Made by a program: the position numbers and the translations under genes
Assembly (NCBI RefSeq): GCF_023053635.1
Contig: NC_086182.1
Span: 2,617,001 to 2,681,000 of the forward strand
Origin: Elgaria multicarinata webbii
Taxonomy: Eukaryota; Chordata; Lepidosauria; Squamata; Anguidae
Length of the DNA stretch: 64,000 bases
Reading direction: 5' to 3'
Notes under the pieces: generated by a model
Seen by the model: the letters and a program-made list of their open reading frames with translations, nothing else
The model's database searches: none
Told to the model about the DNA's origin: nothing
Shown: positions 52,141-63,100 of the stretch, in pieces
Numbering within the stretch: position 1 is the first letter of the stretch
Layout of the letters: each line of letters begins with the position of its first letter

Positions 52141-53112
52141 TTAGTTTAGTTAAATTATGGACCTCACTACCACAGGATGTAGTGATGGCCACCAATTTGG
52201 ATGGCTTTAAAAGGGGGTTGGATAAATTCCTGGAGGTGAAGGTTATCAATGGCTACTAGCTCTGATGGTCGTGTGCTATCTCCAGTATTTGAGGCAGTAA
52301 GCCTGTGTGCACCAGTTGCTGGGGAACATGGACGGGAGGGTGCTGTTGCACCATGTCCTGCTTGTTCATCCCTGGCCGATGGCTGGTTGGCCACGGTGTG
52401 AACAGAATGCTAGGGCGGTTCCACACACCGTTCTGAAAGCGCCCCGAAGCTCCTTGAGGGCGCCCCGAAAACGGTAGTGTAGCATGTACCTTAATCGTCG
52501 TCAGAAGGCGTGCTTTGGCGGCGTTCTGTGCTCCAGGCTCCTTTTCCCATCGCCAAACTGCAGCCAACCAGCTGCTTCCCTCTTGAAAAGCTGCATTTTC
52601 TGAGTCTTTTCTGATTACTTTTTACCCCGGGACCGCGCAGGGGCTGCCGCCGCCGCCACCCCTTTCCTCACCCGTCCGCTGGGAAGAGAGCGGACGGGCG
52701 AGGAAAGGGGCGGCGGCGGCGGCCCTTGCGCGGGTCCCAGGGACCCTACCCCTTGACTCTTCCCTCCCACGACCCAGCGGACGGGCGAGGAAAGGGGGTG
52801 GCGGCGGCGGCAGCCCCTGCGCGGTCCTGGGGTAAAAAGTAATCAGAAAAGACTCAGAAAATGCAGCTTTTCAAGGGGGAAGCAGCTGGTTGGCTGCAGT
52901 TTGGCGATGGGAAAAGGAGCCTGGAGCACAGAACGCCGCCAAAGCACGCCTCCTCCTCCGTCTCTTCTGACGACGATTAAGGTACATGCTACACTACCGT
53001 TTTCGGGGCACCCTCAAGGAGCTTCAGGGCGCTTTCAGAACGGTGTGTGGAACCGCCCCTGGACTAGATGGCCCCTCGGCCTGATCCAACCTCAGGGCTT
53101 TTCTTAGGTTCT
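52141..53112 (+). mobile_element. CR1 3' tail, split by a 646-bp foldback element
   Basis: Sense CR1 tail: TAAATTATGGACCTCACTAC, TGGATGGCTTTAAAAGGGGG, CACCAGTTGCTGGGGAACAT, GTGTGAACAGAATG, then after the insertion GACTAGATGGCCCCTCGGCC and CTGATCCAACCTCAGGGCTT. Confidence 0.85.
52413..53058. mobile_element. 646-bp GC-rich foldback element with 3-bp TSD
   Basis: Two arms of about 300 bp in inverted order around a spacer near 52735-52770. Ends are GGGCGGTTCCACACACCGTT and its reverse complement. Flanks are CTA (52410-52412) and CTG (53059-53061); the uninterrupted CR1 tail reads AATGCTGGACTAG, so the duplicated target was CTG and the left copy has one change. A 3-bp duplication suggests PIF/Harbinger, by inference. 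Arm-internal GCGGCGGCGG tracts make it CpG-rich. No coding capacity. Confidence 0.88.
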
Positions 53113-54129
53113 AAATTTGAGGCATATTGGACTGTTTTCCAAAGCACCACATTGGGGCCCAAACTGAATCTTGTGGTCAGTGGACACCCCTACTTTCAAC
53201 CATCCCAGTTCTGTTCTCCCCTCAAAATTGCTATCAGAGAATTACACAGCCCTTTGGCGGGCTGTACATGTGGGGCCAGATGATTAAGCCAGCCCTGAGT
53301 TTCAGTTTCCTGATTTAGATGTCGATGGCCTCCCCCACCTCTGACTTCGCCCTCAGATGAACTCTTGCCGTCACCAGCCAGACAGTGAGGAATTCAGGGG
53401 CTTGTTCTTTTGAGCACACATGATACTGTGAAAATGAGCTTAGAGGACAAGGCGCCACACCTTGCAAACAGTCATTGCAACACTGCAGGGAGAGACTCGA
53501 AGCCAGTTTGTCAGGAGCAACTTCTAGCCTGTCCTCAACAAAATCTATAAATCGGCCACCACAATAACACGGATAGTCCTTATGGTCCCAGAGAACCACA
53601 TGTAGTGCCAGTGTATGCGGTCTGTTTCAAGCATCTTGTACTTAGAGGTACACTGCTTTTGAATATGGAGGTTTTATTTTACTATCAGGGGTAAAGAGCC
53701 GTTGACAGAGCTTTCCTCCATGACTCTGCCTGTTCCTTTGAAAAAGCTGTCTTGGTGGAGGTGAGGGCTTCCAGGCTGCTAAGGCCATCAGCCAAAAGAC
53801 ACTGTGCAGCTCTTGACATCTTTTCCTCCTGAACAGATTTTCTTTGTTTGTGGGAGCGGCCCATTATATGGGCAAAGAAGGAGGCTTCCTGGCACAGGGC
53901 TCCTCGTGCTCCCAGGCAAAAGAGAGGGCGGCGCTGGTCTCTCTTCCCTTCCTAATTGGATTTCTGTAGTAAGAAAAAAGGGAGAAGCAGCGTGGCGGAG
54001 GGTGGGGTGGGGACACACAAATGGAAGGTGTTGTCCCCTGGAGCCCCTCCCCCATAAGCGTCCGTGAACGAGGGAGGGGGGTTTCAACATGTTCAACGTC
54101 TGGCCTGCAAGCACGGTGAGTCAGTGGCC
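53113..54129. other. Intergenic, nothing firm
   Basis: 1 kb with no gene. 53.93-53.98 kb (CTCTTCCCTTCCTAATTGGA, TTTCTGTAGTAAG) resembles 55.55-55.59 kb. Confidence 0.4.
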
Positions 54130-54137
54130 CTCCCCAC

Positions 54138-55084
54138 TAGGGTGACCATATTTTGGAAACCAAAAAGGAGGACAACATGGTTGCCTCCCAAGGGGGCGTG
54201 TCCAGTACCAAGGGGGCGTGCCCACCCGAACATAGCCTTGGTCACAGGTCTGATTTTACAGCACACATTTAAGACAAATCTGTTCTACGTAACATCTTAA
54301 TGTTAAAATCGCTGAAATAAAGAACAAGTGAGAGATTCAATGTATCTGAAATTAACTTCACTCACTCCTACTTTTGTAGGTTTTGCTATACTTTGAAGCT
54401 TTTGCTATACTCTGTGTGTTACATTCTCTCCTTCCCTCAAATATCTTTTCTGACTGTATCTTCACTCATTGCAAGCTGCTGTTGTTGTTAACAGGGTTTG
54501 CTACTGGCCCCAGATCTGTTTCAAATTTGGTATGGCTAAAGCTCTACCTAAAAGCTATCATGGTGCCAACTTTCAGCTCTTTATCTTTAAAAATGACAGT
54601 TTTAAAAATAATAATTTTAAAACCTCAATTTTTAAAAAAATCCTAAAAAATCAATGGATGAACGGATCTGTTTCAAATTTGGTATGACTAAAGCCCTTCC
54701 TAAGAGCTACCATTGTGCCAAGTTTCATGTCTTTATCTTTAAAAAATGATGGAGTTACAAGCATTTTTGTTAATTCCCTTTAGAGCTGCTCTTTGTAAAA
54801 AATCTGGATTTCCCCTTCCCTCCCGGATTTGCCATCAAAAACCTGGACAAATCCGGGCAAATCCGGTCATATGGTCACTCTACTGTTTCCTAGAAGTTCA
54901 TGGTCCGACACAATCTGGGCCAGGGAGAGAAATGGTAGAAGCCTCAGCAGCATATTGTGACCCATTTACATGGCATTTTCACAATAAAGTCATTCAACTC
55001 TGTCACGAATTGGACACCACAATTCTTTGGATGGGTTTCAGTGGTTGAGGTCAAGGATGCAGCCCCGGTCATATGGTCACCCTA
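54138..55084 (+). mobile_element. hAT element, copy B, with captured L2 segment and perfect 8-bp TSD
   Basis: Flanked by CTCCCCAC at 54130-54137 and again at 55085-55092. Ends TAGGGTGACCATAT and ATATGGTCACCCTA. 54138-54882 is an inverted copy of the element at 43838-44735, ending in an internal terminal repeat (ATATGGTCACTCTA). 54883-55064 is L2-A sequence (CATTTACATGGCATTTTCAC and on), followed by a 20-bp second copy of the terminal repeat at 55065-55084. No transposase is encoded. Confidence 0.9.
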
Positions 55085-55092
55085 CTCCCCAC

Positions 55093-55299
55093 AGCTGTGG
55101 GTGCCAGGTGGCGCTACTCTGGGCATTATGTGAACATGATGTTATGTCCTGAACGAACTTAGCTGGGTGGCATTGCTGAGCTCCCGAGCATTACGAGAAA
55201 TGGAGAGACGTTTCTCTGTTCTCCACACCGTTCTCATTTTACAAACTGCACCAGAACTCCCACAAACAAACAAAACATCGCCAGATTCTTTCGCCTCCC
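55093..55299. other. Intergenic, nothing recognised
   Basis: No repeat or coding match. Confidence 0.35.
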
Positions 55300-55425
55300 C
55301 ACCCTGATGCCCTCCAGATGTGTTGTACCACCTCTCCCATGATCCTGAGCCAGCCATTGCTGCTGTCGCTGGAGATTGTAGTCCAACACCCCTAGAGGGC
55401 CTCAGGTTGGGCCAGGTGCTGTTCT
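55300..55425. mobile_element. hAT-type MITE remnant
   Basis: TGCCCTCCAGATGTGTTGTA at the left and GATTGTAGTCCAACACCCCT then GAGGGCCTCAGGTTGGG at the right; imperfect inverted ends. Confidence 0.6.
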
Positions 55426-55639
55426 GGGCAAGGCCGAGGCCTGCAGCAGCCCTGCTGTCACCGGGTGGGAGCCACTTTTCGCGGGGATGGTGGGGAAAGC
55501 CTTCCCTGTACCTCCTCTCTGGGAGCTTCGAGCATTATGGAGCAACTCCATCTCGTTTCCCCCCTTAATGGATTTCCTGCAGTAACGAACGAGATGGAAC
55601 AAGCGGCAGGAAAATGTGGGAGGCTTCAGAGGGGACGGT

Positions 55640-55815
55640 GTCATTGTCTGGCCTCCGTGAAGGAGGCAGGCCCAGGACACCCTAAAGGCCTCAGCTGGCA
55701 ACACCCTCTCTCTCTGCCTTGTACACATCCAGGCCAAGGAGACCATCACCCATTTTTCCTTTAGCTTCCCTTTTCTGAGGGTACCAACAAGAATGAAGGG
55801 AAGACTGAACGTGCC
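55640..55815. repeat. Dispersed repeat, copy 1
   Basis: TGTCATTGTCTGG, GGCAGGCCCAGGACACCCTA, AACACCCTCTCTCTC, CATCCAGGCCAA, TTAGCTTCCCTTTTCTGAGG, GTACCAACAAGAATGAAGGG. The same order recurs at 57722-57905, with about one base in four different. Confidence 0.65.
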
Positions 55816-55974
55816 GGATGGTGGCCCCACTGGTGAAGAGGACACCGTGTAAGAGCCTCCGTTGTGGAGCGCTGGATTTACTGAACAGCCTTCATGCTGG
55901 AGGACTTCTCTTCTCTTGCTCTATAACCATTTCCATTTTGACACCCAGTCCGGGAAGGGGGGGGGAATCTTGCC

Positions 55975-56105
55975 TTAAAGCTTCCAGATGTTGTGGCCTA
56001 CAAGTCCCATCATGCCTCACCATTGGCTCTGCTGGCTAGGGGTGATGGGAGTTGTCAGCCAAACAAGGTGGAGGGCCACAAGGCACCCAGCCCTGCTTTA
56101 AAGCC
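55975..56105. mobile_element. hAT-type MITE remnant
   Basis: TTAAAGCTTCCAGATGTTGT, AAGTCCCATCATGCCTCACC, TGATGGGAGTTGTCAGCC and GCCCTGCTTTAAAG; TTAAAGC and GCTTTAA at the ends are inverted. Confidence 0.6.
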
Positions 56106-56665
56106 ATGGCCGGTGGCTGCCCTGTCTCTCGGTGGGATGCCCGTTGCCCAGGCCCATCTCAGGAAAGCCACTTCCTGTCTTGGGGCCTGAAGAACCAGTG
56201 AACCCCAGGCTCTGCCCGGCTGCCCACTGGATTCCACTCTGGCTCCACCAAGTCTCCTTTGCCCAAGCTGGCCTTTGTTCTGCCCTGAGTTGGCAAGACT
56301 CTCTTCTGGCTCCACCCGAACCCTGCTGGATTCTTTCATGTCCCACCAACTCTGGCCCTGACCCTGCCCAGGTGAGCAGGATTCTTTCCTTGCCAGGGCT
56401 CAGCTCCTGGCCTGCCCCTAGAATGGCTCCAGCAGCTGGCTGCACTGTTCTGGCTGCCTTCGCAAGACAATAAGGGGCAGCAGGCAGCCTGGATGGAGGC
56501 ACCCCCCATGTGAGCTGATGAGCAGGAGATGGTGCATGCACAGCGCACATTTTCTCCCATGCATGTGACAATTGGTTGTATGTGGGGGGGTCATCAACCA
56601 AGACTGGAAATGGCCCCCCAGAGGGCTGAGCAGCAGAAAGCACGATGTGATACAACCCTGAGACC
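56106..56665. other. Intergenic, nothing recognised
   Basis: GC-rich but not CpG-rich; no coding match. Confidence 0.35.
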
Positions 56666-56670
56666 TAGGG

Positions 56671-57720
56671 CGTTACTAGACGAGGCTCTAGCGCGCGTTA
56701 CCTTCCGCAGTCACGTCGAGGCTTCCAGATGACGTTCACGAGGATCCGCCGTTATCCTGCGGTGAAGCCTCTTTCTCCCGACTTTAAAAAAGTGAGTTCT
56801 GGTGCGCCTTTTCCTGCCGCCCCGCAGTAATTAGGAATACGTGTGGGAGGATGTGAGGTCACTGCGGTCCACACTGGGCAGGAAAAGGCATGCTAAGGGG
56901 GAGTGGTCAGCAGCTTCGGTCAAGCCGCCTCCGCCATTTGCGGCAGTCCGCCAGCTGGGGCAGCGCGGCGGAGCGGCTTTTTTTTTTTATTCCCCCAGTG
57001 ACAGTTTGCGCAGGAACGGAAGACCGCAAAAGTGGCTGGTGACTCCTTGCGGTGGGCAGCTACCGTGGCTGCATAATGGCGGTGCTGTACGCTGCCTGTT
57101 AGTGTGGGTACCAGGCTGGCAGAGGGCAGAGCTGTTTGTAGGCTGCTGCCATGGCTACGGCCAGATGTGGGTTGGCTCCTTGGGATGGGGCACAGGGCAC
57201 AGAGGCGGTCATCGCCGCCGACACCTCAGAGGCATGATGGGAGATGTAGGCACAGAGTGCCCATGCAGACGATTGACCTCGGGTCATATTACGCCCGCCA
57301 CGACCCCCATCAGGAAGTGAGCGCATCAATGTTCACCCTCAACAGCACCAGCAGCACTTCAGCTGGCACTGCCACTGCCGCCGCCACCGCCAGCTCTGGC
57401 GCCGGGGCCGGCAGCGGCATCGCTGACGGCTGCGCAAGTTTGCGGTCTTTCGGACTTGCGCAAACCGTGCAGCGAGTGAAAAAAAAAGCCGCGGCAATCA
57501 GGCCGGTGTGGCTGCGCAACCGTGCTCGCGGCAGCAGCAGCACAACCGGCGCAAACTTCCGCCACAAATCGAAGGCAGGTGTGGATCATGAGGCGTCACG
57601 GCTGAACGGGAAAATCCGCTTTCACCGCTCCTCAACGACGGAACACCTGGTAGACACCGCAAGTATCCCTGGTTATAAGCCCCAGTCCCCATTATCTGTA
57701 GCAATGTCATCATTAGTTTA
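56671..57720. mobile_element. Putative GC-rich DNA transposon with degenerate inverted arms
   Basis: Begins AGGGCGTTACTAGACGAGGC and is CpG-rich throughout. GGCGGAGCGGCTTTTTTTTT at about 56969 with GACAGTTTGCGCAGGAACGG pairs, inverted, with CTTGCGCAAACCGTGCAGCG and GAAAAAAAAAGCCGCGGC near 57459-57495. The right end is unclear. A 205-codon open frame at 57104-57721 is low-complexity and probably a by-product of CpG richness. Confidence 0.5.
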
Positions 57721-57721
57721 G

Positions 57722-57905
57722 CTAAATGACATTGTCTGCATCCCTTCTAAAACTCAGGCAGGCCCAAGACACCCTAAAAGCCTCATCTCGCGGCACCCTC
57801 TCTCGCACGCACATCCAGGCCAATAAGCCAATAAAACATTTTTCTATTTTGCTTCCCTTTTCTAAAAGTACCAACAGGGATGAAGGGCAGGCTGAAAGAG
57901 CCACA
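57722..57905. repeat. Dispersed repeat, copy 2
   Basis: AATGACATTGTCTGCATCCC, GGCAGGCCCAAGACACCCTA, GCACCCTCTCTCGC, CATCCAGGCCAA, TTGCTTCCCTTTTCTAAAAG, GTACCAACAGGGATGAAGGG; partner of 55640-55815. Confidence 0.65.
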
Positions 57906-58193
57906 TCAAAGCACTGAAAAAACAAATACCTTGCACCCAGACAATTGCATGTTCTGCACTAAGAAAAGCCAAATATAGCCCAGCTCAACACATTTTGCAA
58001 ATGTATGTGATTTCCCTTCATTTGAATAATGCATCCTGCACTTTTTACTCTCTGCATAATCTGTTCTGTGATGGGATAGAGAAGCTACGCCGGCTCTCCC
58101 CTCCCAGCTGCTGGGAATGTGATTCAGTCATCCTTTGGGATCCCATCATGCCTTGCCTGCATCCCTCTGCACGCTGCATCAAGGCAGAAGCCC
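57906..58193. other. Intergenic, nothing recognised
   Basis: No coding match or repeat. Confidence 0.35.
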
Positions 58194-58262
<69 letters not shown>

Positions 58263-58300
58263 TTCCTTCCTTCCTTTCTTTCTTTCTTTCTTTCTTTCTT
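58194..58300. repeat. (TTTC)n microsatellite with a (TTCC)n patch
   Basis: About 107 bp of TTTC units with four TTCC units at about 58259-58275. Confidence 0.95.
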
Positions 58301-59999
58301 AATGAAAGAGTCTCAAGAAGCTAAATTCTGCACCCAAGACCACATTCTGCCATTTGTTCCTGGGCTATCACACAATTGCAGAAGACAAGAAGCCCTGGCT
58401 ATTGTTGATAGATGCTTCCTCTGCTCCATATTTATCTATTTGCAATCCAGTCTCTAAGTAGGCATTTTAATACAAATGTAACTAACTCTTGCACTTTTCA
58501 ACCAATATGTGAATTGAAACTTCAGTTCTCCTTCACAATTTGCATTTCTCCAAATTTTGCAATGAAGTTCCAATAAAAAAAATGCATGCCACAAAACTGT
58601 GTATATTAGGGGTAAAGTGCACACAAAAATGCATTTATGTGAAATAATGTTCAAAAATTAGGAGAATTGCTTGCAAAAATGTGTTTTGCCAAAAATGAAA
58701 GAATTGCATATATTAAGAGAAATGCACACAAATAGGTGTATGAATTTTCATGTCGATGCGATTGACTACCCAAAGGAATACACAATGGATGGGTGCAAAC
58801 TCTGGCTGTGGTTGCTTATTGAGGAGAAAAACATTCTACCCATGTTCAGAGGCAGACTTTTCCCAGCAGGCATGAAAGAGAAAAATGGCAAAAGGAAAAA
58901 TCCTAGGTACTTCTATGACGTGAAGTGAAGGGAGAGCTATAAGGCCTGGCTCAGATCAAATGCAAAGGTTCAGAAAGTCTCTCCAAGTTTTCTGCACAGC
59001 TGAGGGACTCGGGCGTCAGCACCTGTTTTGAATTGGGCAAGTGCTTTGAAGTCTTCTGGCAAAAGGTGCTCCGGAAGTGAGTCGCGCTGTTGTGATGTCT
59101 ATTTATGGCAGCACAACAAGCTGCCATGCTCACGTTTCAAAATCAAATAGCAGAGAAGGTCGCAATGGGGATCACATGAGCCTGTCAGGCAGGAAGCGAA
59201 GCCCAGGTGAGCGCGACAGGCGCGTACCTGCCCCTTGATTGGATGCCAAACTGGGGAGATGCCTCCTCTGCATGTTTTGAGAGAGGCGTTGAAGCTGTCC
59301 TTATGGACTCATTTTTCATCATGGAGTGCCCCCCCCCGACTTTGGGAGCAGGCTCCCACGCCCCCAGGTGCAGCTCTTCTCCTCACCTGCCCAGGTCTGT
59401 CTCCCTCCTGCCTCACTGCATTCAGTGCCCGCCTGGAGCACGGTGGTGTCTACCTGCCTTCTGCCAGTGGCTCCGTTCCCCTCCATGTGGGTCTGCGGCT
59501 GCAGCCCAACAGGAGCCCACTCATGCACCTGTCTCATCCTGAGGGATGCCAGCTTTCCATTCCAAAGATACCTGCCCTTTTGCTGGGGCCAACAGGTCGC
59601 ACCTTAGCATCAGGTGATCCTTGTTTTTGGTTTGTTTTTTACCGACTACTAGACAACATGGTGTTTGAGTAGATGGTAAGGCAGTGACCGGCTGGCATCT
59701 TGCCATGGCTGAATTCCTCATGGCCGGGCTTTTCCCCAGCAGACCCCTCTTTCCTTGGGTGAAAGGTGGGAGGGTTTTAGGGTCCCACATCTCAGCAGGG
59801 ATTGGGCCGCCACCGCTCTCTTCGAAGCCAGCGGCATCTGGATGAAGGTGCCGCCTGTCCAGCGAACCACCAGGACCTGCCCCTGCTGAGGAGCTGTGCC
59901 CATGGACCCCCTTGCCCCACCTTCCTGGCACATCCGGGGGGAGGTGTGGTGTTCACATTTGGATTGGGAACCCCTAGCCAGATGTTTGGTGCCAGACCT
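58301..59999. other. Intergenic; degenerate AAAAATGC-type repeats at 58556-58770
   Basis: 58556-58770 contains recurring phrases such as AAAAATGCATTTATG, CAAAAATGTGTTTTGCC and AGAAATGCACACAAATA at intervals of about 30 bp, an old tandem-like repeat. The rest (58.77-60.0 kb) shows no gene or named repeat. Confidence 0.45.
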
Positions 60000-60006
60000 C
60001 TCAGGC

Positions 60007-60115
60007 AGCCTTCCAGATGTGTTAGACGGCAGTGCCAATGGCCACGCTGGCTGGGAATGATGGGAGTTGCAGTCCTACACATCTGGAGGGCACCAGGTTG
60101 GGGAAGGCTGCTTGA
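60007..60115. mobile_element. hAT MITE, same family as 18815-18939
   Basis: CAGCCTTCCAGATGTGTTAG at the left; CAGTCCTACACATCTGGAGG and GGTTGGGGAAGGCTG at the right. No clean target duplication. Confidence 0.68.
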
Positions 60116-63100
60116 GCGCCATCTATTTTTCTGCTTCACCTGAAACAGTGTCAATATTTCCAAGGGAAGGGCGGGGCACAGGGCCAGCTGGTTTGGCAGG
60201 CTGTGATCTGGAGTGAGATTCCACCTCTTTTTCGTTTTCTTCTTCTGTTTTTCTTTTTTGAGGGAAGCACCCATGAGGCGTTGAGGCAGCAGTGACTCAC
60301 CAAGGTGTTTCCTCTCTGAGGGATAATGATACATAAACAGGGTTTTGGTTTCCTGCCTTTATTTATTTTTAAATGCTGACCAACATCCCTCCAACCAGAT
60401 CAGCCCATTGATGACGACAAAGAAATGGGAATGGGTGTCACTCCTGGATTGGCTGTGCCAGCCCTGAAGGGGTGGAGACTTCTGCAAAGTGGTGGAATGC
60501 GTGGTATTTATTGCTGACAAGAAGGTAGACGTGGTCCTGCGGCTGACGGAAGAACAACGGCCTGCCGGGGGCTTCCAAGGACCCCCCCCCACACCAAGAA
60601 GAAGAAGGGCGTGAGGGCACGGGCCCACCATTGCTTGCCCCCATCAGAAACAGAGTGGATGTGAACACGGAGCTTCCATTTGGCTGCCATGCTGAATGTC
60701 TATTGGTAACCTAATAACTACTGCTAAAGAGCAGGCAGATGTATAGAGCATCACATTTTAATTTGCAATGTTAGCTTGTCTTCTTTCACAATCCTCCTGT
60801 GACAGAAATCGAGATGACTCGCTACATTTTTTAAAAAAATATGCTGTTGTTGTCGTCGTCGTCCTTGGCAAAGGCCAGCTTTGAAGCCAGGTCTCCTCTA
60901 TCAGACTCCTGTGCTTTTGCCACTTGACCACCATGGCAACAAAGTTGTGTATTCTGATCAATTCAGCTGCAACACAAGAATTTTCTGTCAAATATCCAAA
61001 ATATATGCAAAACATAACAAAAACAGACTTATAAAGGCATTTTTAAAAATCACCAAGCAACAGATCATCAGCTCCCAAAAACCTGGTGGGAGACATCGGG
61101 AGTTGGGCTGATCTCCTCAAACCCAGGAGCGGAGAGGCCTCGCGACGCTACTTTACAAAGGCCCACGGCACCACAAGACCCTCCGTTTAGGCTGCGTGGC
61201 AAGGAGCCCATTCTGAAACACATTTACACTAGTAGAAATGTACATTCTTAGCTTTCCCTGAGAACACTGGGAATTGTAGTGTGGTGTAGAGACTGCACTG
61301 GAGGTGCTGATAATCCTCTGAACTCTCAGACGGAGCATTTATTGTGCAATTGCCCGGCCTCGATCACCGAATTTTCCAGGGGGGGGGGGGGTCCAGCTGA
61401 TGTCGTGAACATCATCTACTTGCAAGCCTCCCACATTTTCCCATCACTTCTATCATCTTTTGTCTTACCACAGAAGAAAAGGTGGCACAGCAGCCTTCGG
61501 ATTGCTGGTGCTCGGAGCGCTCCATCTGGAAGCACCTCCCAGCCTTCCACACAGAACTGGCATTCCCAGAATTTCTGGGGAAAGGGAGTGCTAGCGTAAA
61601 GGCACCACTGGATTGGATCCTTCCAGCGTATCCGTCACTGCAAAGCTTTCCTGGTGGAGAGATCCCTGGCTGCCATTCACAAAAGTGAGCTGAGCTTTTA
61701 GTGGAGGATATGGGGCAAGCCAATCCCCCTCCCCTTTCCTTCCCTCCCTCCCCCTCCCGTGCCTCTGGGAACACCTGCCCAGGAATTCCTCCTTGGGCGG
61801 GGATCAAGAGCAGCATGTCATCAGGCCCAAGCATCAAGGGGGATGCAAACGTCCCCACCACCAGGGAAGAGTTGTGGTCCGTGGCATAAGTGGGTCAGAT
61901 AGTCTAATACCTACAGTAGCACACTGTGGCAGAAGGAAATGTCAGGTGTGCTGCCCTACATTCACCTTACCATATTGGGAAAGTGGCAATCGCCTCAGGC
62001 GGCTAGGAGCATCCTCTGGATGGCCCAGCATCCTGCTCCCAACGGACGGTGGCCGAATGCTCTCCGCTGTTGCTTAGCCTCAGAACCTGGTACTCAGAGC
62101 TACACTTCCTCTGTACATGGAAGCCCCACTAGTACCTCAAGCTTAATCGCCATCCATGGTCCACTGGGATCAGGCCAAAGCCATTTTAGAGGCTGCCTGA
62201 GCTAGTGGCTGTCACCACACCTTGCGGCAGTGACGTCCATACATGAATGTGCGTGTTGTTTGAGAAGTACTTATTTTGTTTCCTCTGGCCACTGCCTTCT
62301 TCATAGGGGGACCCCCCAGCCTGCGCTCCCAGGATTGTGAGGACAGGAGCAAAAACGCTCCCTCTGCTTCTTGCTAACGGAAGAAGGGAGACGCAACTTT
62401 GGGAAGAACCCTCATCAGAAACAAGCACATGCCTGACTGCAGAGTGCAGATGGCTGCAGCCTCACCCCCACCCCACCCAGTGTGGCTGGGCTGGGCTCCT
62501 GTTCTATAGCATACTTAGCCGGGCGGTTAATCCAGCCTTATCTGTATGAAGAAAACATACATTAACTTTTGAAATCCCCCACGCTTCGTTTAGTCCAGAG
62601 GCTGACTCAAATGTGCAGTGCCATGTCGTTCTTTGTCCTGAGAAAACCCAGCTGCATCTCTCTCAGCTGGGAGAGGGGCATGTTCAGAGCTGTGCAAGAG
62701 CACATGGTGCTAAACAATCCCGCCCGTGCGCTGTTCCCTTCTGCTCCAGTGGGCTTGAGCAAGACACGGCCCAGTGGACTGGGCCTCGTGAGCCAAATCT
62801 GCCGGCCTCCCATTCATCTTACGGCCATTTAATGTCTCCATGCTCAGGATCCTCGCTCTGCCTGGCAGCTGGCCCTGGCCAGGGAGGCAAAGGCATCGCA
62901 GGCTTGTTTTTGAAATGGTTGTGCAAACTGCTGGGAGTGGCCGGGCTCCTTCCCCAGGTGCCCCGGCGGCCTGTGATACAACTGTTGTCTGTCAGCACCC
63001 TTGATTGGCAGCCTGCCTGCGCCCAAATGTCCCTTTCTGACCCCTTCTCAAACCCGAGAGGCCTCGCACGCTGACGTTGGGCAACTCCGCGGCCTGCCGT

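Noticed and set aside
53300-55850. Possible diverged gene duplicates (53.9 kb and 55.5 kb share phrases such as GGATTTCTGTAGTAA and GGATTTCCTGCAGTAA)
   Set aside because: No conserved open frame in either copy; kept only as a possible dispersed repeat.
57104-57721. A 205-codon plus-strand frame rich in Ser/Thr/Ala
   Set aside because: Low complexity, no recognisable domain, and overlapped by a comparable open frame on the other strand; treated as a by-product of a CpG-rich element.
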